From contig NZ_JAAKEL010000020.1 of assembly GCF_011039205.1 (NCBI RefSeq), positions 1 through 60,632 of the forward strand: DNA of 60,632 bases, read 5' to 3'. This document shows, in pieces, positions 27,148-36,246 of this stretch; positions within the stretch are counted from its first letter, which is position 1; the number at the start of each line of letters is the position of its first letter. Made by a program: the position numbers and the translations under genes. The notes beneath the pieces are model-generated. The model was not told the DNA's origin. It was given only the letters and a program-made list of their open reading frames with translations, and did not search any database. This stretch comes from Dysgonomonas sp. ZJ279 (lineage in GTDB: Bacteria; Bacteroidota; Bacteroidia; Bacteroidales; Dysgonomonadaceae).

Positions 27148-27549
27148 ATGGATTTTTTTAGAGCTAAATTGGTAACCATTATTCTCGCATTCGGATTAAT
27201 CGTAGGAGGACTTATAGGTGCGTTGTTGTACTTTCAGTTACCCGATTATTACCCCAACTGGTTCGAAGGTATTTTGCTCTTCTTCTTGGTGCTGGAATCT
27301 TCGGTAGTAGCCTATGTTGAGGCGCAAAGCCGAAAAGCGACGCAGAGACAGTTGCTTAATACATACATGCTGACGAAGATAGTTAAGATATTTGCCTCTA
27401 TTATATTCGTAGGCATATATGCTTTGGTTATCAAAGAAGGGATAAAAAACTTTATTCTTATTTTTATGTTGTTTTATCTTCTTTACTTATTTGTGGAAAC
27501 ACTTATATTTACGAGGATAGAAAAACGGTTGAAGGAAAAAAAACAATAG
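27148..27549 (+). CDS. Membrane protein in atpI position
   Basis: A 133-residue protein with four predicted membrane helices (about residues 8-30, 42-60, 75-97 and 100-122) and a Lys-rich tail. It occupies the place between epsilon and subunit a where Bacteroidetes operons carry a small ORF. By size and topology it resembles AtpI-type assembly factors that help build the c-ring, but I see no clear AtpI motif. It starts 3 nt after atpC and ends 1 nt before atpB, so it is surely co-translated. Confidence 0.65.
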   Translation: MDFFRAKLVTIILAFGLIVGGLIGALLYFQLPDYYPNWFEGILLFFLVLESSVVAYVEAQSRKATQRQLLNTYMLTKIVKIFASIIFVGIYALVIKEGIKNFILIFMLFYLLYLFVETLIFTRIEKRLKEKKQ

Positions 27550-27550
27550 A

Positions 27551-28663
27551 ATGAAACACTATTTGAAATACATCTTGACATTTCTCTTTATCTTTTCCCT
27601 AGCGGGTATTCAGCCTGCCATGTCGCAAGACGGGACAGAAGGGCATGAAGCACAAGCGGAGGAAAAGGAACTGAATGTTAAAGAATTGATTCTCGATCAC
27701 TTGGCCGATGCTTATGAATGGCATCTGACTACTATCGGCGAAACACATGTTTCTATTCCTTTACCTATTATTGTAATAGGTGAGGAGAGTGGCTTGAATG
27801 TGTTTATGTCTTCCAAGTTCCATCATGGGCACGAGGCTTACAAAGGCTTTTATATTGCTCAATCGGGAGACCACAGAGGAAAGATAGTAGAAAAAAATGC
27901 AGCCGGAGAAGAAATTCGCCCATGGGATTTTTCGTTGACAAAGATCGCTGTCAGTTTGATTATCAGTTCTATTCTGCTTATCATTATTGTAATGAGTGTT
28001 GCCGGATGGTATAAGAAACAAGCTAAGAGCGGAGAACATAAAGCCCCGAAAGGTTTTGTAGGCTTTATGGAAATGTTTGTAATGAGCGTTCAGGACGATA
28101 TTATTAAACCCTGCGTAGGCAAGAACTATAAGAAATTCTCTCCATACTTGTTGACGGTATTTTTCTTTATCTTCTTCAACAATATTATGGGCTTAATCCC
28201 AATCTTCCCGGGAGGTGCAACCGTAACAGGTAATATCTCGGTAACATTGATATTGGCATTATTCACATTTGTGATAGTCAATTTCTTTGGAACAAGAGAA
28301 TACTGGCGGGAAGTGTTCTGGCCCGATGTGCCAACATGGTTGAAAGTGCCGATTCCTATTATGCCCGCTATCGAGTTGGTTGGAGTATTTACCAAGCCTT
28401 TTGCATTGATGATTCGTCTGTTTGCAAATATATTGGCAGGTCACTCTATCGTACTCGGATTAACATGTTTGATATTCGTTACAGCTAATATGGGTCCTGC
28501 GATAAGCGGCTCTATGACATTTGTGTCTGTACTCTTAAACGTGTTTATCAGTCTGGTAGAAATATTGGTTGCCTACATTCAGGCTTATGTGTTTACTATG
28601 CTGTCGGCTGTGTTCATCGGTCTGGCACAGATAGAGCCTCACCATCATAAAGCAGAGGATTAA
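27551..28663 (+). CDS. atpB: ATP synthase Fo subunit a
   Basis: A 370-residue subunit a. It has a long N-terminal extension: a signal-peptide-like helix (residues 5-25), an acidic region and a periplasmic segment up to about residue 130. The usual membrane helices follow. The essential Arg lies in IRLFANILAGHSIV near residue 290, and the last two helices carry LVEILVAYIQAYVFTMLSAVFI. The C-terminus is His-rich (PHHHKAED). Extended a-subunits are common in this phylum. Confidence 0.96.
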   Translation: MKHYLKYILTFLFIFSLAGIQPAMSQDGTEGHEAQAEEKELNVKELILDHLADAYEWHLTTIGETHVSIPLPIIVIGEESGLNVFMSSKFHHGHEAYKGFYIAQSGDHRGKIVEKNAAGEEIRPWDFSLTKIAVSLIISSILLIIIVMSVAGWYKKQAKSGEHKAPKGFVGFMEMFVMSVQDDIIKPCVGKNYKKFSPYLLTVFFFIFFNNIMGLIPIFPGGATVTGNISVTLILALFTFVIVNFFGTREYWREVFWPDVPTWLKVPIPIMPAIELVGVFTKPFALMIRLFANILAGHSIVLGLTCLIFVTANMGPAISGSMTFVSVLLNVFISLVEILVAYIQAYVFTMLSAVFIGLAQIEPHHHKAED

Positions 28664-28725
28664 TAAAACGATAAAATACAATACATTTAAAACAAATAAT
28701 TAATTAACTATAAAATAAAAAGATT

Positions 28726-28974
28726 ATGTTACTATCAACTTTATTACAAGCAGCAGATGCTGCAAGCTTAACAGGTTTTGGTGCTGCACTAGGAGCAGGA
28801 TTAGCTGTAATCGGAGCAGGTCTGGGTATCGGTAAAATCGGTGCTTCTGCTATGGAAGGTATTGCACGCCAGCCGGATGCTGCGGGAGATATCCGTACAT
28901 CGATGATTATTGCGGCAGCTCTGGTTGAGGGTGTTGCTCTATTCGCTGTGGTAGTATGTGGATTTATTCTATAA
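28726..28974 (+). CDS. atpE: ATP synthase Fo subunit c
   Basis: An 82-residue hairpin of two glycine/alanine-rich helices joined by the polar loop ARQPDA. The ion-binding carboxylate is Glu in AALVEGVALF, helix 2. The helix 1 position that is Gln in Na+-dependent c subunits is Ile here, and the Glu is followed by Gly rather than Ser/Thr, so this ring should carry protons. Confidence 0.97.
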   Translation: MLLSTLLQAADAASLTGFGAALGAGLAVIGAGLGIGKIGASAMEGIARQPDAAGDIRTSMIIAAALVEGVALFAVVVCGFIL

Positions 28975-28996
28975 TTGACCCCTAAAACAAGAAACT

Positions 28997-29494
28997 ATGT
29001 TATTATTACCTGAATCTGGGCTTCTGTTTTGGATGCTTCTATCTTTCGGTATTGTATTCTTCATTTTGGCAAAATTCGGTTTTCCCGTAATTACCAAAAT
29101 GGTTGACGAACGCAAAACATATATCGAAAACTCTTTAGATGCAGCCAAAAAAGCTAATGAACAATTGGCTACAATCAAGCAAAAAAGCGATGAAATATTG
29201 TCGTCGGCTAAAGCAGAGCAGGTGCAAATCTTAAAAGACGCAGCCGAAACACGCGATCGTATAGTAAACGAGGCTCGTGATCAGGCTAAAGTTGCAGGGA
29301 TGAAAGAATTGGAAGAAATCAGAAAGCAAATACAAGCAGAAAAAGATCAGGCTATCCGCGACATTCGTCGTCAGGTAGCAGAACTATCTGTGGATGTTGC
29401 CGAAAAAGTGCTTCGCAATTCGTTGAAAGATCCTAAAGAACAAATGTCAATGATTGATCGCCTGGTTGATGAGGCTTTAGTTTCTAAATCTTAA
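28997..29494 (+). CDS. atpF: ATP synthase Fo subunit b
   Basis: A 165-residue stalk protein with one N-terminal membrane helix (residues 7-27) and a long charged helix with many Ala, Glu, Lys and Gln residues that dimerises as a coiled coil. Only one b gene is present, so the peripheral stalk should be a homodimer. It starts 22 nt after atpE and ends 5 nt before atpH. Confidence 0.95.
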   Translation: MLLLPESGLLFWMLLSFGIVFFILAKFGFPVITKMVDERKTYIENSLDAAKKANEQLATIKQKSDEILSSAKAEQVQILKDAAETRDRIVNEARDQAKVAGMKELEEIRKQIQAEKDQAIRDIRRQVAELSVDVAEKVLRNSLKDPKEQMSMIDRLVDEALVSKS

Positions 29495-29499
29495 ATGTT

Positions 29500-30054
29500 A
29501 TGAATGAAGGGATGATCTCAAAGCGATATGCTAAAGCTCTATTGCTATATGCGGTGGAACAGAAATCTGAAGATGTAATTTTTTCGGAAATGAAAAAACT
29601 TGCTTCGGCATTTGCCGGTGAGCCGAAATTGCGTATGGCAATGGATAATCCTATGGTGACTGCTACAGATAAAATGGAGCTTGTTAAAGCAGCCGTGGGA
29701 GGTAAAGCCAGCCCGGCGCTTGTACAATTTATGCATCTGGTGTTGAAAAACAAACGTGAAGCGTATCTGCAAGTGATTGCTTTATGCTACTGCGATTTGT
29801 ATCGCGACTCCAAGCATATAAATATAAGCAGGCTTGTAACCGCTACATCTGTAGACAATACTGTGATAGAGAAGATGAAAGGTTTGTTGCAAACTATCAA
29901 ACCCGGAACGCTCGAATTCGAAACAAGTGTTGATCCGAGTATCGAAGGAGGATTCGTTCTCTATATAGATACCTATCGACTTGATGCCAGTGTGGCTTCT
30001 CAATTGAAACGAATCAAGCAGAGATTTGTCACCGAAAACAGTAAGATTGCATAA
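29500..30054 (+). CDS. atpH: ATP synthase F1 subunit delta
   Basis: A 184-residue delta subunit. The N-terminal helical bundle begins ISKRYAKALLLYA, and the C-terminal part ends with the conserved type of motif PSIEGGFVLYIDTYRLDASVASQLKRIKQRF. It links the b dimer to the top of the alpha3-beta3 ring. A start at Met5 (29512) is also possible. Confidence 0.95.
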   Translation: MNEGMISKRYAKALLLYAVEQKSEDVIFSEMKKLASAFAGEPKLRMAMDNPMVTATDKMELVKAAVGGKASPALVQFMHLVLKNKREAYLQVIALCYCDLYRDSKHINISRLVTATSVDNTVIEKMKGLLQTIKPGTLEFETSVDPSIEGGFVLYIDTYRLDASVASQLKRIKQRFVTENSKIA

Positions 30055-30118
30055 ACAAAGCTCTCAGTAAGAGCCGAGAAGTGAATTATATCACTAAATT
30101 TTAATAAAAAGAAGTTTT

Positions 30119-31705
30119 ATGTCTGAAAATATAAAAGCAAGCGAAGTCTCCGAGATATTGAAGATGCAACTCGCAAACATCGACAGCCGTGTGCAGTTTG
30201 ACGAGATTGGTACTGTTCTTGAAGTAGGGGATGGTGTTGTTCGTGTATATGGACTTAAAAATGCAGAATCGAACGAGCTTTTGGAGTTCGACAATGGCAT
30301 AATGGCTGTTGTGATGAACTTGGAAGAAGACAACGTTGGTGCTGTATTGTTAGGCCCGTCTGACCAGATAAAAGAAGGATTTACAGTAAAACGTACCGGC
30401 CGTATTGCCTCTATCAATGTGGGGATGGGAATGCTCGGACGTGTAATAAATCCGCTTGGTGTGCCTATCGATGGAAAGGGACCTATTACCGGCGAATTGT
30501 TGGAATTGCCATTGGAGCGTAAAGCACCGGGGGTAATCTACCGCCAACCGGTAACTCAACCTTTACAAACCGGGCTTAAGGCTGTGGATGCGATGATTCC
30601 TATCGGTCGCGGACAGCGTGAGCTTATCATCGGTGACCGTCAAACAGGAAAAACTGCAATTGCTATTGATACTATTATCAATCAAAAGTCTAATTATGAG
30701 GCAGGCGATCCGGTATATTGTATCTATGTAGCTATCGGTCAGAAAGCATCGACAGTAGCAAATATTGTTGAAACATTAAAAGAAAAAGGTGCGCTTGATT
30801 ATACGGTTATTGTATCGGCAACAGCGGCCGAACCGGCAGCTGTGCAGTACTTCTCGGCATTTGCCGGAGCTACTATCGGAGAGTTTTTCCGCGATACTGG
30901 TCGTCATGCATTAGTAGTATATGATGATTTATCGAAACAGGCTGTAGCATACCGTGAAGTTTCGTTGATTCTTCGCCGTCCTCCGGGTCGTGAGGCTTAT
31001 CCGGGCGATATTTTCTACCTGCATTCTCGCTTGCTGGAACGTGCGGCTAAGATTATCAATCAACAGGAGGTGGCCGAGCAAATGAACGACTTGCCGGAGA
31101 GTCTTAAAGGTAAGGTTGTTGCAGGAGGTTCGCTTACTGCATTGCCTATCATCGAGACACAGGCTGGTGACGTATCGGCATATATCCCGACTAACGTAAT
31201 TTCGATTACCGACGGACAGATATTCCTCGATGTTGACTTGTTTAATGCTGGTATGCGTCCTGCTATTGATGTAGGTATTTCGGTTTCGCGTGTTGGTGGT
31301 TCAGCTCAGGTAAAAGCCATGAAAAAAGTGGCAGGTACGTTGAAGATTGATCAGGCTCAGTATCGTGAATTGGAAGCATTTACTAAATTCGGTGGTGATC
31401 TGGATGCTGTTACAGCAATGACTATCGACAAAGGAAAGAAAAATACAACATTGTTGGTTCAGCCTCAATATGCGCCGATGCCTGTTGAAAGACAAATCGC
31501 TATTCTGTACTGTGGTACAAACGGTTTGTTGAGACAAGTACCGACCGAAAAAGTACATGATTTTGAAACTGAATTTCTGAGAACATTGGAAATGCAACAT
31601 CAAGCAACTGTACTAGATGTGTTGAAAGCCGGAAAGATCAACGAAGAAGTAGAAGGTATTATAAAGAAGGTGGCTAAAGATGTAGCCTCTCAATATAAAA
31701 AATGA
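30119..31705 (+). CDS. atpA: ATP synthase F1 subunit alpha
   Basis: A 528-residue non-catalytic nucleotide-binding subunit. The P-loop [13 protein letters not shown] is near residue 177, [14 protein letters not shown] near 267 and the arginine-finger region [15 protein letters not shown] near 383. It lies 64 nt after atpH, the largest gap within the second half of the operon, and 7 nt before atpG. Confidence 0.98.
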   Translation: MSENIKASEVSEILKMQLANIDSRVQFDEIGTVLEVGDGVVRVYGLKNAESNELLEFDNGIMAVVMNLEEDNVGAVLLGPSDQIKEGFTVKRTGRIASINVGMGMLGRVINPLGVPIDGKGPITGELLELPLERKAPGVIYRQPVTQPLQTGLKAVDAMIPIGRGQRELIIGDRQTGKTAIAIDTIINQKSNYEAGDPVYCIYVAIGQKASTVANIVETLKEKGALDYTVIVSATAAEPAAVQYFSAFAGATIGEFFRDTGRHALVVYDDLSKQAVAYREVSLILRRPPGREAYPGDIFYLHSRLLERAAKIINQQEVAEQMNDLPESLKGKVVAGGSLTALPIIETQAGDVSAYIPTNVISITDGQIFLDVDLFNAGMRPAIDVGISVSRVGGSAQVKAMKKVAGTLKIDQAQYRELEAFTKFGGDLDAVTAMTIDKGKKNTTLLVQPQYAPMPVERQIAILYCGTNGLLRQVPTEKVHDFETEFLRTLEMQHQATVLDVLKAGKINEEVEGIIKKVAKDVASQYKK

Positions 31706-31712
31706 TTGAATT

Positions 31713-32594
31713 ATGGCATCTCTTAAAGAAATAAAAACCAGAATAAGTTCTGTAAATAGTACCAAGAAGATTACCTCTGCCATGAAGATGATTGCATCGT
31801 CTAAGCTGCATAGGGCTCAGTCGGCAATTTCCAACTTCTTGCCTTATCAGCAGAAACTGGATGCCATACTGACTAATCTTTTATCGTCGGATGCTACTTA
31901 CGATTCTCCTTTTATTCAGGAAAGAGAAGTTAAGAGAGTGGGCATAGTTGTTTTTGCTTCCAACTCGTCGCTTTGTGGTGCTTACAATGCCAATGTTATT
32001 AAGGATTTCACAGCTACTTACAATAAGTTTAAGCCTCTGGGTAAGGAAAATATACTGATATACCCTGTGGGTAAGAAAATAGCTGATGCTGTAAAGAAAC
32101 AGGGGTTGAAGTCGCAAGGTGATTATAAAGAGATGGCCGACAAACCGGCTTTTCAGGATGTACAGGCTTTAGCGAAAAACCTGATCGGTAAATTTGTTAA
32201 CAAGGAATTGGATGAAGTGGTGTTGATATATCATCATTTCGTTTCCACCGGTTCGCAAAAATTACAAAATAAGGTTTATCTGCCATTCGACTTGTCTCGT
32301 CCCGAAGCTAAAGAGGGAGCAAGCAATAGTTATGGTGTGGATTATATCTTCGAGCCATCGAAGGAAGAAATTCTGGAGAGCTTGATTCCGACTGTTCTTT
32401 ATTCCCGCCTCTATGCTGCGCTATTGGATGCTACGGCATCTGAACATGCTGCACGTACGGTAGCTATGCAGATAGCAACTGATAACGCAGAGGAGTTGAA
32501 TCAGGAATTGACGATAGTATATAATAAAACACGTCAACAGGCTGTTACTAACGAATTACTTGATATTATCGGTGGAGCTTCGGCTTTACAATAA
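31713..32594 (+). CDS. atpG: ATP synthase F1 subunit gamma
   Basis: A 293-residue central shaft subunit. The N-terminal coiled-coil arm reads ASLKEIKTRISSVNSTKKITSAMKMIASSKL, and the C-terminal helix ends TRQQAVTNELLDIIGGASAL. It is the last gene of the operon and is followed by a strong terminator. Confidence 0.97.
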   Translation: MASLKEIKTRISSVNSTKKITSAMKMIASSKLHRAQSAISNFLPYQQKLDAILTNLLSSDATYDSPFIQEREVKRVGIVVFASNSSLCGAYNANVIKDFTATYNKFKPLGKENILIYPVGKKIADAVKKQGLKSQGDYKEMADKPAFQDVQALAKNLIGKFVNKELDEVVLIYHHFVSTGSQKLQNKVYLPFDLSRPEAKEGASNSYGVDYIFEPSKEEILESLIPTVLYSRLYAALLDATASEHAARTVAMQIATDNAEELNQELTIVYNKTRQQAVTNELLDIIGGASALQ

Positions 32595-32618
32595 TGTGGT
32601 AAGGATAGATTGAAATAG

Positions 32619-32650
32619 AAAAAAGACTAACCAAACGGTTAGTCTTTTTT
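32619..32650 (+). terminator. Terminator of the atp operon
   Basis: Perfect 14-bp arms AAAAAAGACTAACC and GGTTAGTCTTTTTT around an AAAC loop, 24 nt after atpG, ending in a T run. Confidence 0.95.
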
Positions 32651-32685
32651 TATGATGTTTTGAAAAAAAATATCTGTTTTGCCTT

Positions 32686-32772
32686 TGTCATTCCGAAACG
32701 TAGTGAGAAATCTGTCATTATTATATCAAAGTAAATTAAGGAATAGATTCCTTACTGTGTGTCGGGATGACA
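32686..32772. repeat. REP-like imperfect palindrome
   Basis: The outer arms TGTCATTCCGA (32686-32696) and TCGGGATGACA (32762-32772) pair with one G-U. Inside, GAAATCT and AGATTCC are a second pair of partly complementary blocks. The pattern CATTCCGAAxxxAGTGAGxAATCT with a matching CGGGATGAC end looks like a dispersed intergenic repeat family of this group. That is from memory and was not checked against the genome. Confidence 0.55.
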
Positions 32773-32801
32773 GAAAATACAAAGGATAATGGCATAAAAA
32801 A

Positions 32802-32829
32802 GTGGAGAAGCTATGATCAGCTTCTCCAC
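32802..32829 (-). terminator. Terminator of the XRE-regulator gene
   Basis: Perfect 11-bp arms GTGGAGAAGCT and AGCTTCTCCAC with a 6-nt loop. In the minus direction they are followed by a T run (A6 on the plus strand at 32796-32801). Confidence 0.85.
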
Positions 32830-32865
32830 GTATGGTTTCTCCATGTACATTTTTACATGTACATA

Positions 32866-33297
32866 TTATTTCTTTTCATTCAATAGCTTTTCTAACCAAG
32901 CTATTTTTTCTTTTTCCAGTTCTAACATGCGTTCGTAAAGTGCCGCTTTTTCGTTGGCCAGTTCTATAATTTTATCTAGCGGATTATAGATTGTATCACA
33001 ATTATCTACAGATTGTCCTATAATACTACTGCTTTCAAATGTATTATTTTCAATATAAATGGCAGCAGGGTCTTCTTCGAGTAGTTTAATAATATCGACA
33101 GGAACGGATAGGATAACGGCCAGTTTTTGTAATGTTTCATCGTCGATCACTTCTTTTTGCTCGAGTCGTGCAACACTAGGCTGTGCCATATCTAATTCGT
33201 TGGCTATTACCTCCTGTTTTATACCACGTGCTTCGCGCAGACGCTTAACATTGTGCCCGTGGTGTATTTTTTTCTTTTCGATATTATCTGTTCTCAT
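32866..33297 (-). CDS. XRE-family transcriptional regulator
   Basis: A 143-residue protein with an N-terminal helix-turn-helix (HNVKRLREARGIKQEVIANELDMAQPSVARLEQKEVIDDETLQKLAVILSVPVDII, about residues 14-70) and a C-terminal coiled coil (ANEKAALYERMLELEKEKIAWLEKLL) likely used for dimerisation. The middle lacks any recognised ligand domain. It stands alone between the atp operon and the ABC transporter genes. Confidence 0.85.
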   Translation of the reverse strand: MRTDNIEKKKIHHGHNVKRLREARGIKQEVIANELDMAQPSVARLEQKEVIDDETLQKLAVILSVPVDIIKLLEEDPAAIYIENNTFESSSIIGQSVDNCDTIYNPLDKIIELANEKAALYERMLELEKEKIAWLEKLLNEKK

Positions 33298-33375
33298 CCG
33301 TGCTGTTATTATAGTTTAAACAAATATACAAATCAATTTCAGACTTGGGAAAAAATGTATAAAAAAAGCGGGTAT

Positions 33376-34926
33376 TTATTCCTCGGGAATACTTTTCCAT
33401 TTACGGATTAGCATAGAGATCGGGAACATTATTACGATCGTAATTAATATGTTTACCCAGAAAACGCATTCTAATACTTCATTGTCATTAATGTTATAGT
33501 AATATTCACTTTCAACTACATCTAAGAAAAAGTAGTGTCCAAAGTATATAAGTGGGCAAATAAATGGTAACAACCACATAAATAAATTTACGAATATGTT
33601 TGATTTCCCTTTATTTCCTGTATTCTTGATCTTAGCTATAATAATGGACATTAAAATAAAGAAAAGAATAATCCAGAACGAGCACAGGAATAATCCATAT
33701 ATTTCGCCTCTTCTATAGTCTGCAATTTCGGATAAAACGACTCCTATAAAAGCTGATAAAAACAGAAGGACGCCACATGCCACGAATGCTATAAGCCAGC
33801 TTTTGCCTGTAGTCGCTCTGAAAGAAAATATAAAAACCGATAGAATTGTCGAGATGCATATACAGACTAGTGTTATTATGCGTATAACATCATTGTCGTT
33901 ATAGCTTCTGATAATCTTATCATATCCGGATGATAATTCTTGATATTGGAGATAGGTTTGCTGTCTACTTGTATCATGATCATAGTCATAATAATAAGCG
34001 TCGCTGCTGCTACTTGCTATAATTGTATTTTCATTTACGGCAAAATAAGGTGGATTGTATATCTTTTTCAACCATTCATTTGCTGTTAATGTAGCAGGCA
34101 TATTATGTTTTTCCTGTAATTTAAGATAGTCGGTCATCAGTGCAAGAATGGCTTCTTTGTTACCATCTCTGAACCACTGTTTTATTTCTTCAATTTTTTT
34201 GACCCTTTCTTTTGCTTCTTTTTTCTCTTTCAATTCGTCAGCACTGTACTCGTAATTTGTATAGTAGTTAGTGTCATAGTAGTTGTAGTCGTAATTATGA
34301 TAAAACAGAATTGACGGGCCTGTGTATCCTTTTATTACGATGTTTCCATCTCTGTTGTAGTCGAAAGCATAAAGGTCAAGATCTAAAGTATCTATGCGCA
34401 ATGCCATGCCGCTGGGGATGGGAATTGGTTTGTTGTTATCAGAGTCGTACCTGTAGTTGTCCTTATCATCAGGAATCAATATTCTGACTTTGTCTAGCAG
34501 ATCCATAACCTTAGTCGCTTCGGAGAGCGAGGCGGCAGAGTTCCATTTGTAGATACTGCCTCGCGTAAGTGTTGCGGGAATTAGTGTTATGCTCGTAGTG
34601 ATCACTAAAATGAGTATCCATTCTAAGAAGAGATAGGGTGATTTTCGTGGGTAGAAATTCTTAAAGCTATTGTTGCGGCTATAGAAAATAAGCCATCCGA
34701 TAAACAAGAGTATTCCGACCAGTATGCTGCCGAAATAGATAAGCCCCAAGTCGTCGGCAGGTGAATAATAGTAATTACTGCTATCGAAAACGGTATCGGT
34801 AGCTATGTAACCTATGGCAAAGAATATGATGTGTATAGCTATTAATATAAGTAACATAGGTATTAGCCTTATATTCCAAATAATCGGATAGTGTAATAGC
34901 AAATGTTTTTGTATGTTTTTTATCAT
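33376..34926 (-). CDS. ABC transporter membrane component (putative)
   Basis: A 516-residue protein with three N-terminal hydrophobic helices (about 22-45, 65-87 and 100-125), a large hydrophilic domain of about 230 residues rich in Tyr, Asp and Asn, then five C-terminal helices (about 350-510). The layout resembles ABC-2 type permeases with an extracytoplasmic domain. The main evidence is the neighbour, an ABC ATPase ending 12 nt upstream on the same strand. The cargo is unknown. Confidence 0.65.
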   Translation of the reverse strand: MIKNIQKHLLLHYPIIWNIRLIPMLLILIAIHIIFFAIGYIATDTVFDSSNYYYSPADDLGLIYFGSILVGILLFIGWLIFYSRNNSFKNFYPRKSPYLFLEWILILVITTSITLIPATLTRGSIYKWNSAASLSEATKVMDLLDKVRILIPDDKDNYRYDSDNNKPIPIPSGMALRIDTLDLDLYAFDYNRDGNIVIKGYTGPSILFYHNYDYNYYDTNYYTNYEYSADELKEKKEAKERVKKIEEIKQWFRDGNKEAILALMTDYLKLQEKHNMPATLTANEWLKKIYNPPYFAVNENTIIASSSSDAYYYDYDHDTSRQQTYLQYQELSSGYDKIIRSYNDNDVIRIITLVCICISTILSVFIFSFRATTGKSWLIAFVACGVLLFLSAFIGVVLSEIADYRRGEIYGLFLCSFWIILFFILMSIIIAKIKNTGNKGKSNIFVNLFMWLLPFICPLIYFGHYFFLDVVESEYYYNINDNEVLECVFWVNILITIVIMFPISMLIRKWKSIPEE

Positions 34927-34938
34927 TTTGTTTTTGTT

Positions 34939-36105
34939 TTATGAAAGGAAAAATCTACGGGTCGAATTTGATATATTTCTGAAGTAAGATATTGGAACTT
35001 GTTTATCCAGTATTAGTCTCAGAAAGTTTTCTTGTGTTATGGTGCTAGGGAAACTGGCAACGTATGTACCTCCATTGATCTGCATTTTTTCAAGTTGGAG
35101 AGTCTCAAATACTAGTCGTAACTGCTCTTGCGACCAATCGGACTCGAACTCTACAATGAATTTTGTTATTTCGGTAAACACAGCATCAGTGTCTTGTGTT
35201 AGATTGCGAGGTGTTCCGTTTTTCAAGAAGATTACGAAATCCGAAGCCTTTTCTACTTCATAAAGTTGTTGTGAACTTAGTATTATACCCAAAGGTCGGA
35301 ATGGAGAGCGTGCAATGTCTCTGAAATCGTCCAGCACTATTTGTTGAGCTAGTATGTCGAGATTGGCAAGAGGTTCGTCTATCAATAATAGCTTTGGCTT
35401 GCGCAAGAGCGCTCTTGCTAATTCGAATCGCATTTTATATCCCGACGATAGATTTTTCCAGCTATAATCTCTATACTTACGCAATCCCATGCGTGCAATA
35501 ATAAGTTGCACCATTAATTCGTTTTCTTCTCCTTGGATGCCGTAGTATGCTGCTGTGAATTGCAGATTGGATAGCAGTGAGCCTTGCCACGAATTTGTAC
35601 GCTGGGGTATGTATATCAGATGCGATCGAAGATCGTAGCTGTCTTTGTGTGGAAAGAGATATTTAACTTCTCCGTTGGTAGGTTGTAATTCTCCGCATAA
35701 CGAGCGGAGCAGGGTTGTTTTTCCATTTCCGTTTTCGCCAACCAGCCCTAATATTTGTCCTTCTTTTACTTCGAAACTAATGGGTCCTAGTGCAAACGAA
35801 GATCTTTTATATGATCTTATCAGGTTGTATACTGATAGTAATGGAACGCCGTTTTCGGTAGCTTGTAGCGGCTTGTCCTTGAGTGTTTCATAGAGATGGT
35901 CGAGTATATTGGAGAATTTTGCTTTCTTCTCGGGGATATTATCATGATTGTGATCCAGCCAATCCAGAAAACTGACAGTCTCTTTATAATGATTAGTATC
36001 TTCGGTGTCGAGTGTTAAATCTATTACCCGCTTAATCAGTAATGAATAATCATCATAATCGATAAGTTGTCTGATCTCTTCAAACTGGATTTGAAATATG
36101 TTCAT
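34939..36105 (-). CDS. ABC transporter ATP-binding protein
   Basis: I choose the ATG at 36105; a GTG two codons upstream is also in frame. The product has a 75-residue helical N-terminal extension, then an ABC ATPase domain with Walker A GENGNGKTTLL near residue 130, Q-loop IYIPQRTN near 172, signature LSSGYKMRFELARALL near 218 (Tyr-containing LSSGY instead of LSGGQ), and Walker B LLLIDEPLANLD near 240. A C-terminal 100-residue regulatory-like region follows. It is translated just before the membrane component, with which it should form an exporter. Confidence 0.85.
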   Translation of the reverse strand: MNIFQIQFEEIRQLIDYDDYSLLIKRVIDLTLDTEDTNHYKETVSFLDWLDHNHDNIPEKKAKFSNILDHLYETLKDKPLQATENGVPLLSVYNLIRSYKRSSFALGPISFEVKEGQILGLVGENGNGKTTLLRSLCGELQPTNGEVKYLFPHKDSYDLRSHLIYIPQRTNSWQGSLLSNLQFTAAYYGIQGEENELMVQLIIARMGLRKYRDYSWKNLSSGYKMRFELARALLRKPKLLLIDEPLANLDILAQQIVLDDFRDIARSPFRPLGIILSSQQLYEVEKASDFVIFLKNGTPRNLTQDTDAVFTEITKFIVEFESDWSQEQLRLVFETLQLEKMQINGGTYVASFPSTITQENFLRLILDKQVPISYFRNISNSTRRFFLS

Positions 36106-36246
36106 AAGCACAATGTGTTTTTATTATATTTTGTGTTTTTTATCGTTTTGTAAACTAGAGACAAATATATCTCTTTTTCCATAAAGAGATTCATTTATTT
36201 GAAAAAACTGATATCGGTTTATCCGGAGCGGGTTTTGTCCCCCGGT

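Noticed and set aside
28726-28974. Possible Na+-coupled ATP synthase.
   Set aside because: The c subunit lacks the helix 1 Gln and the Ser/Thr after the helix 2 Glu that form the sodium site, so proton coupling is the better reading.
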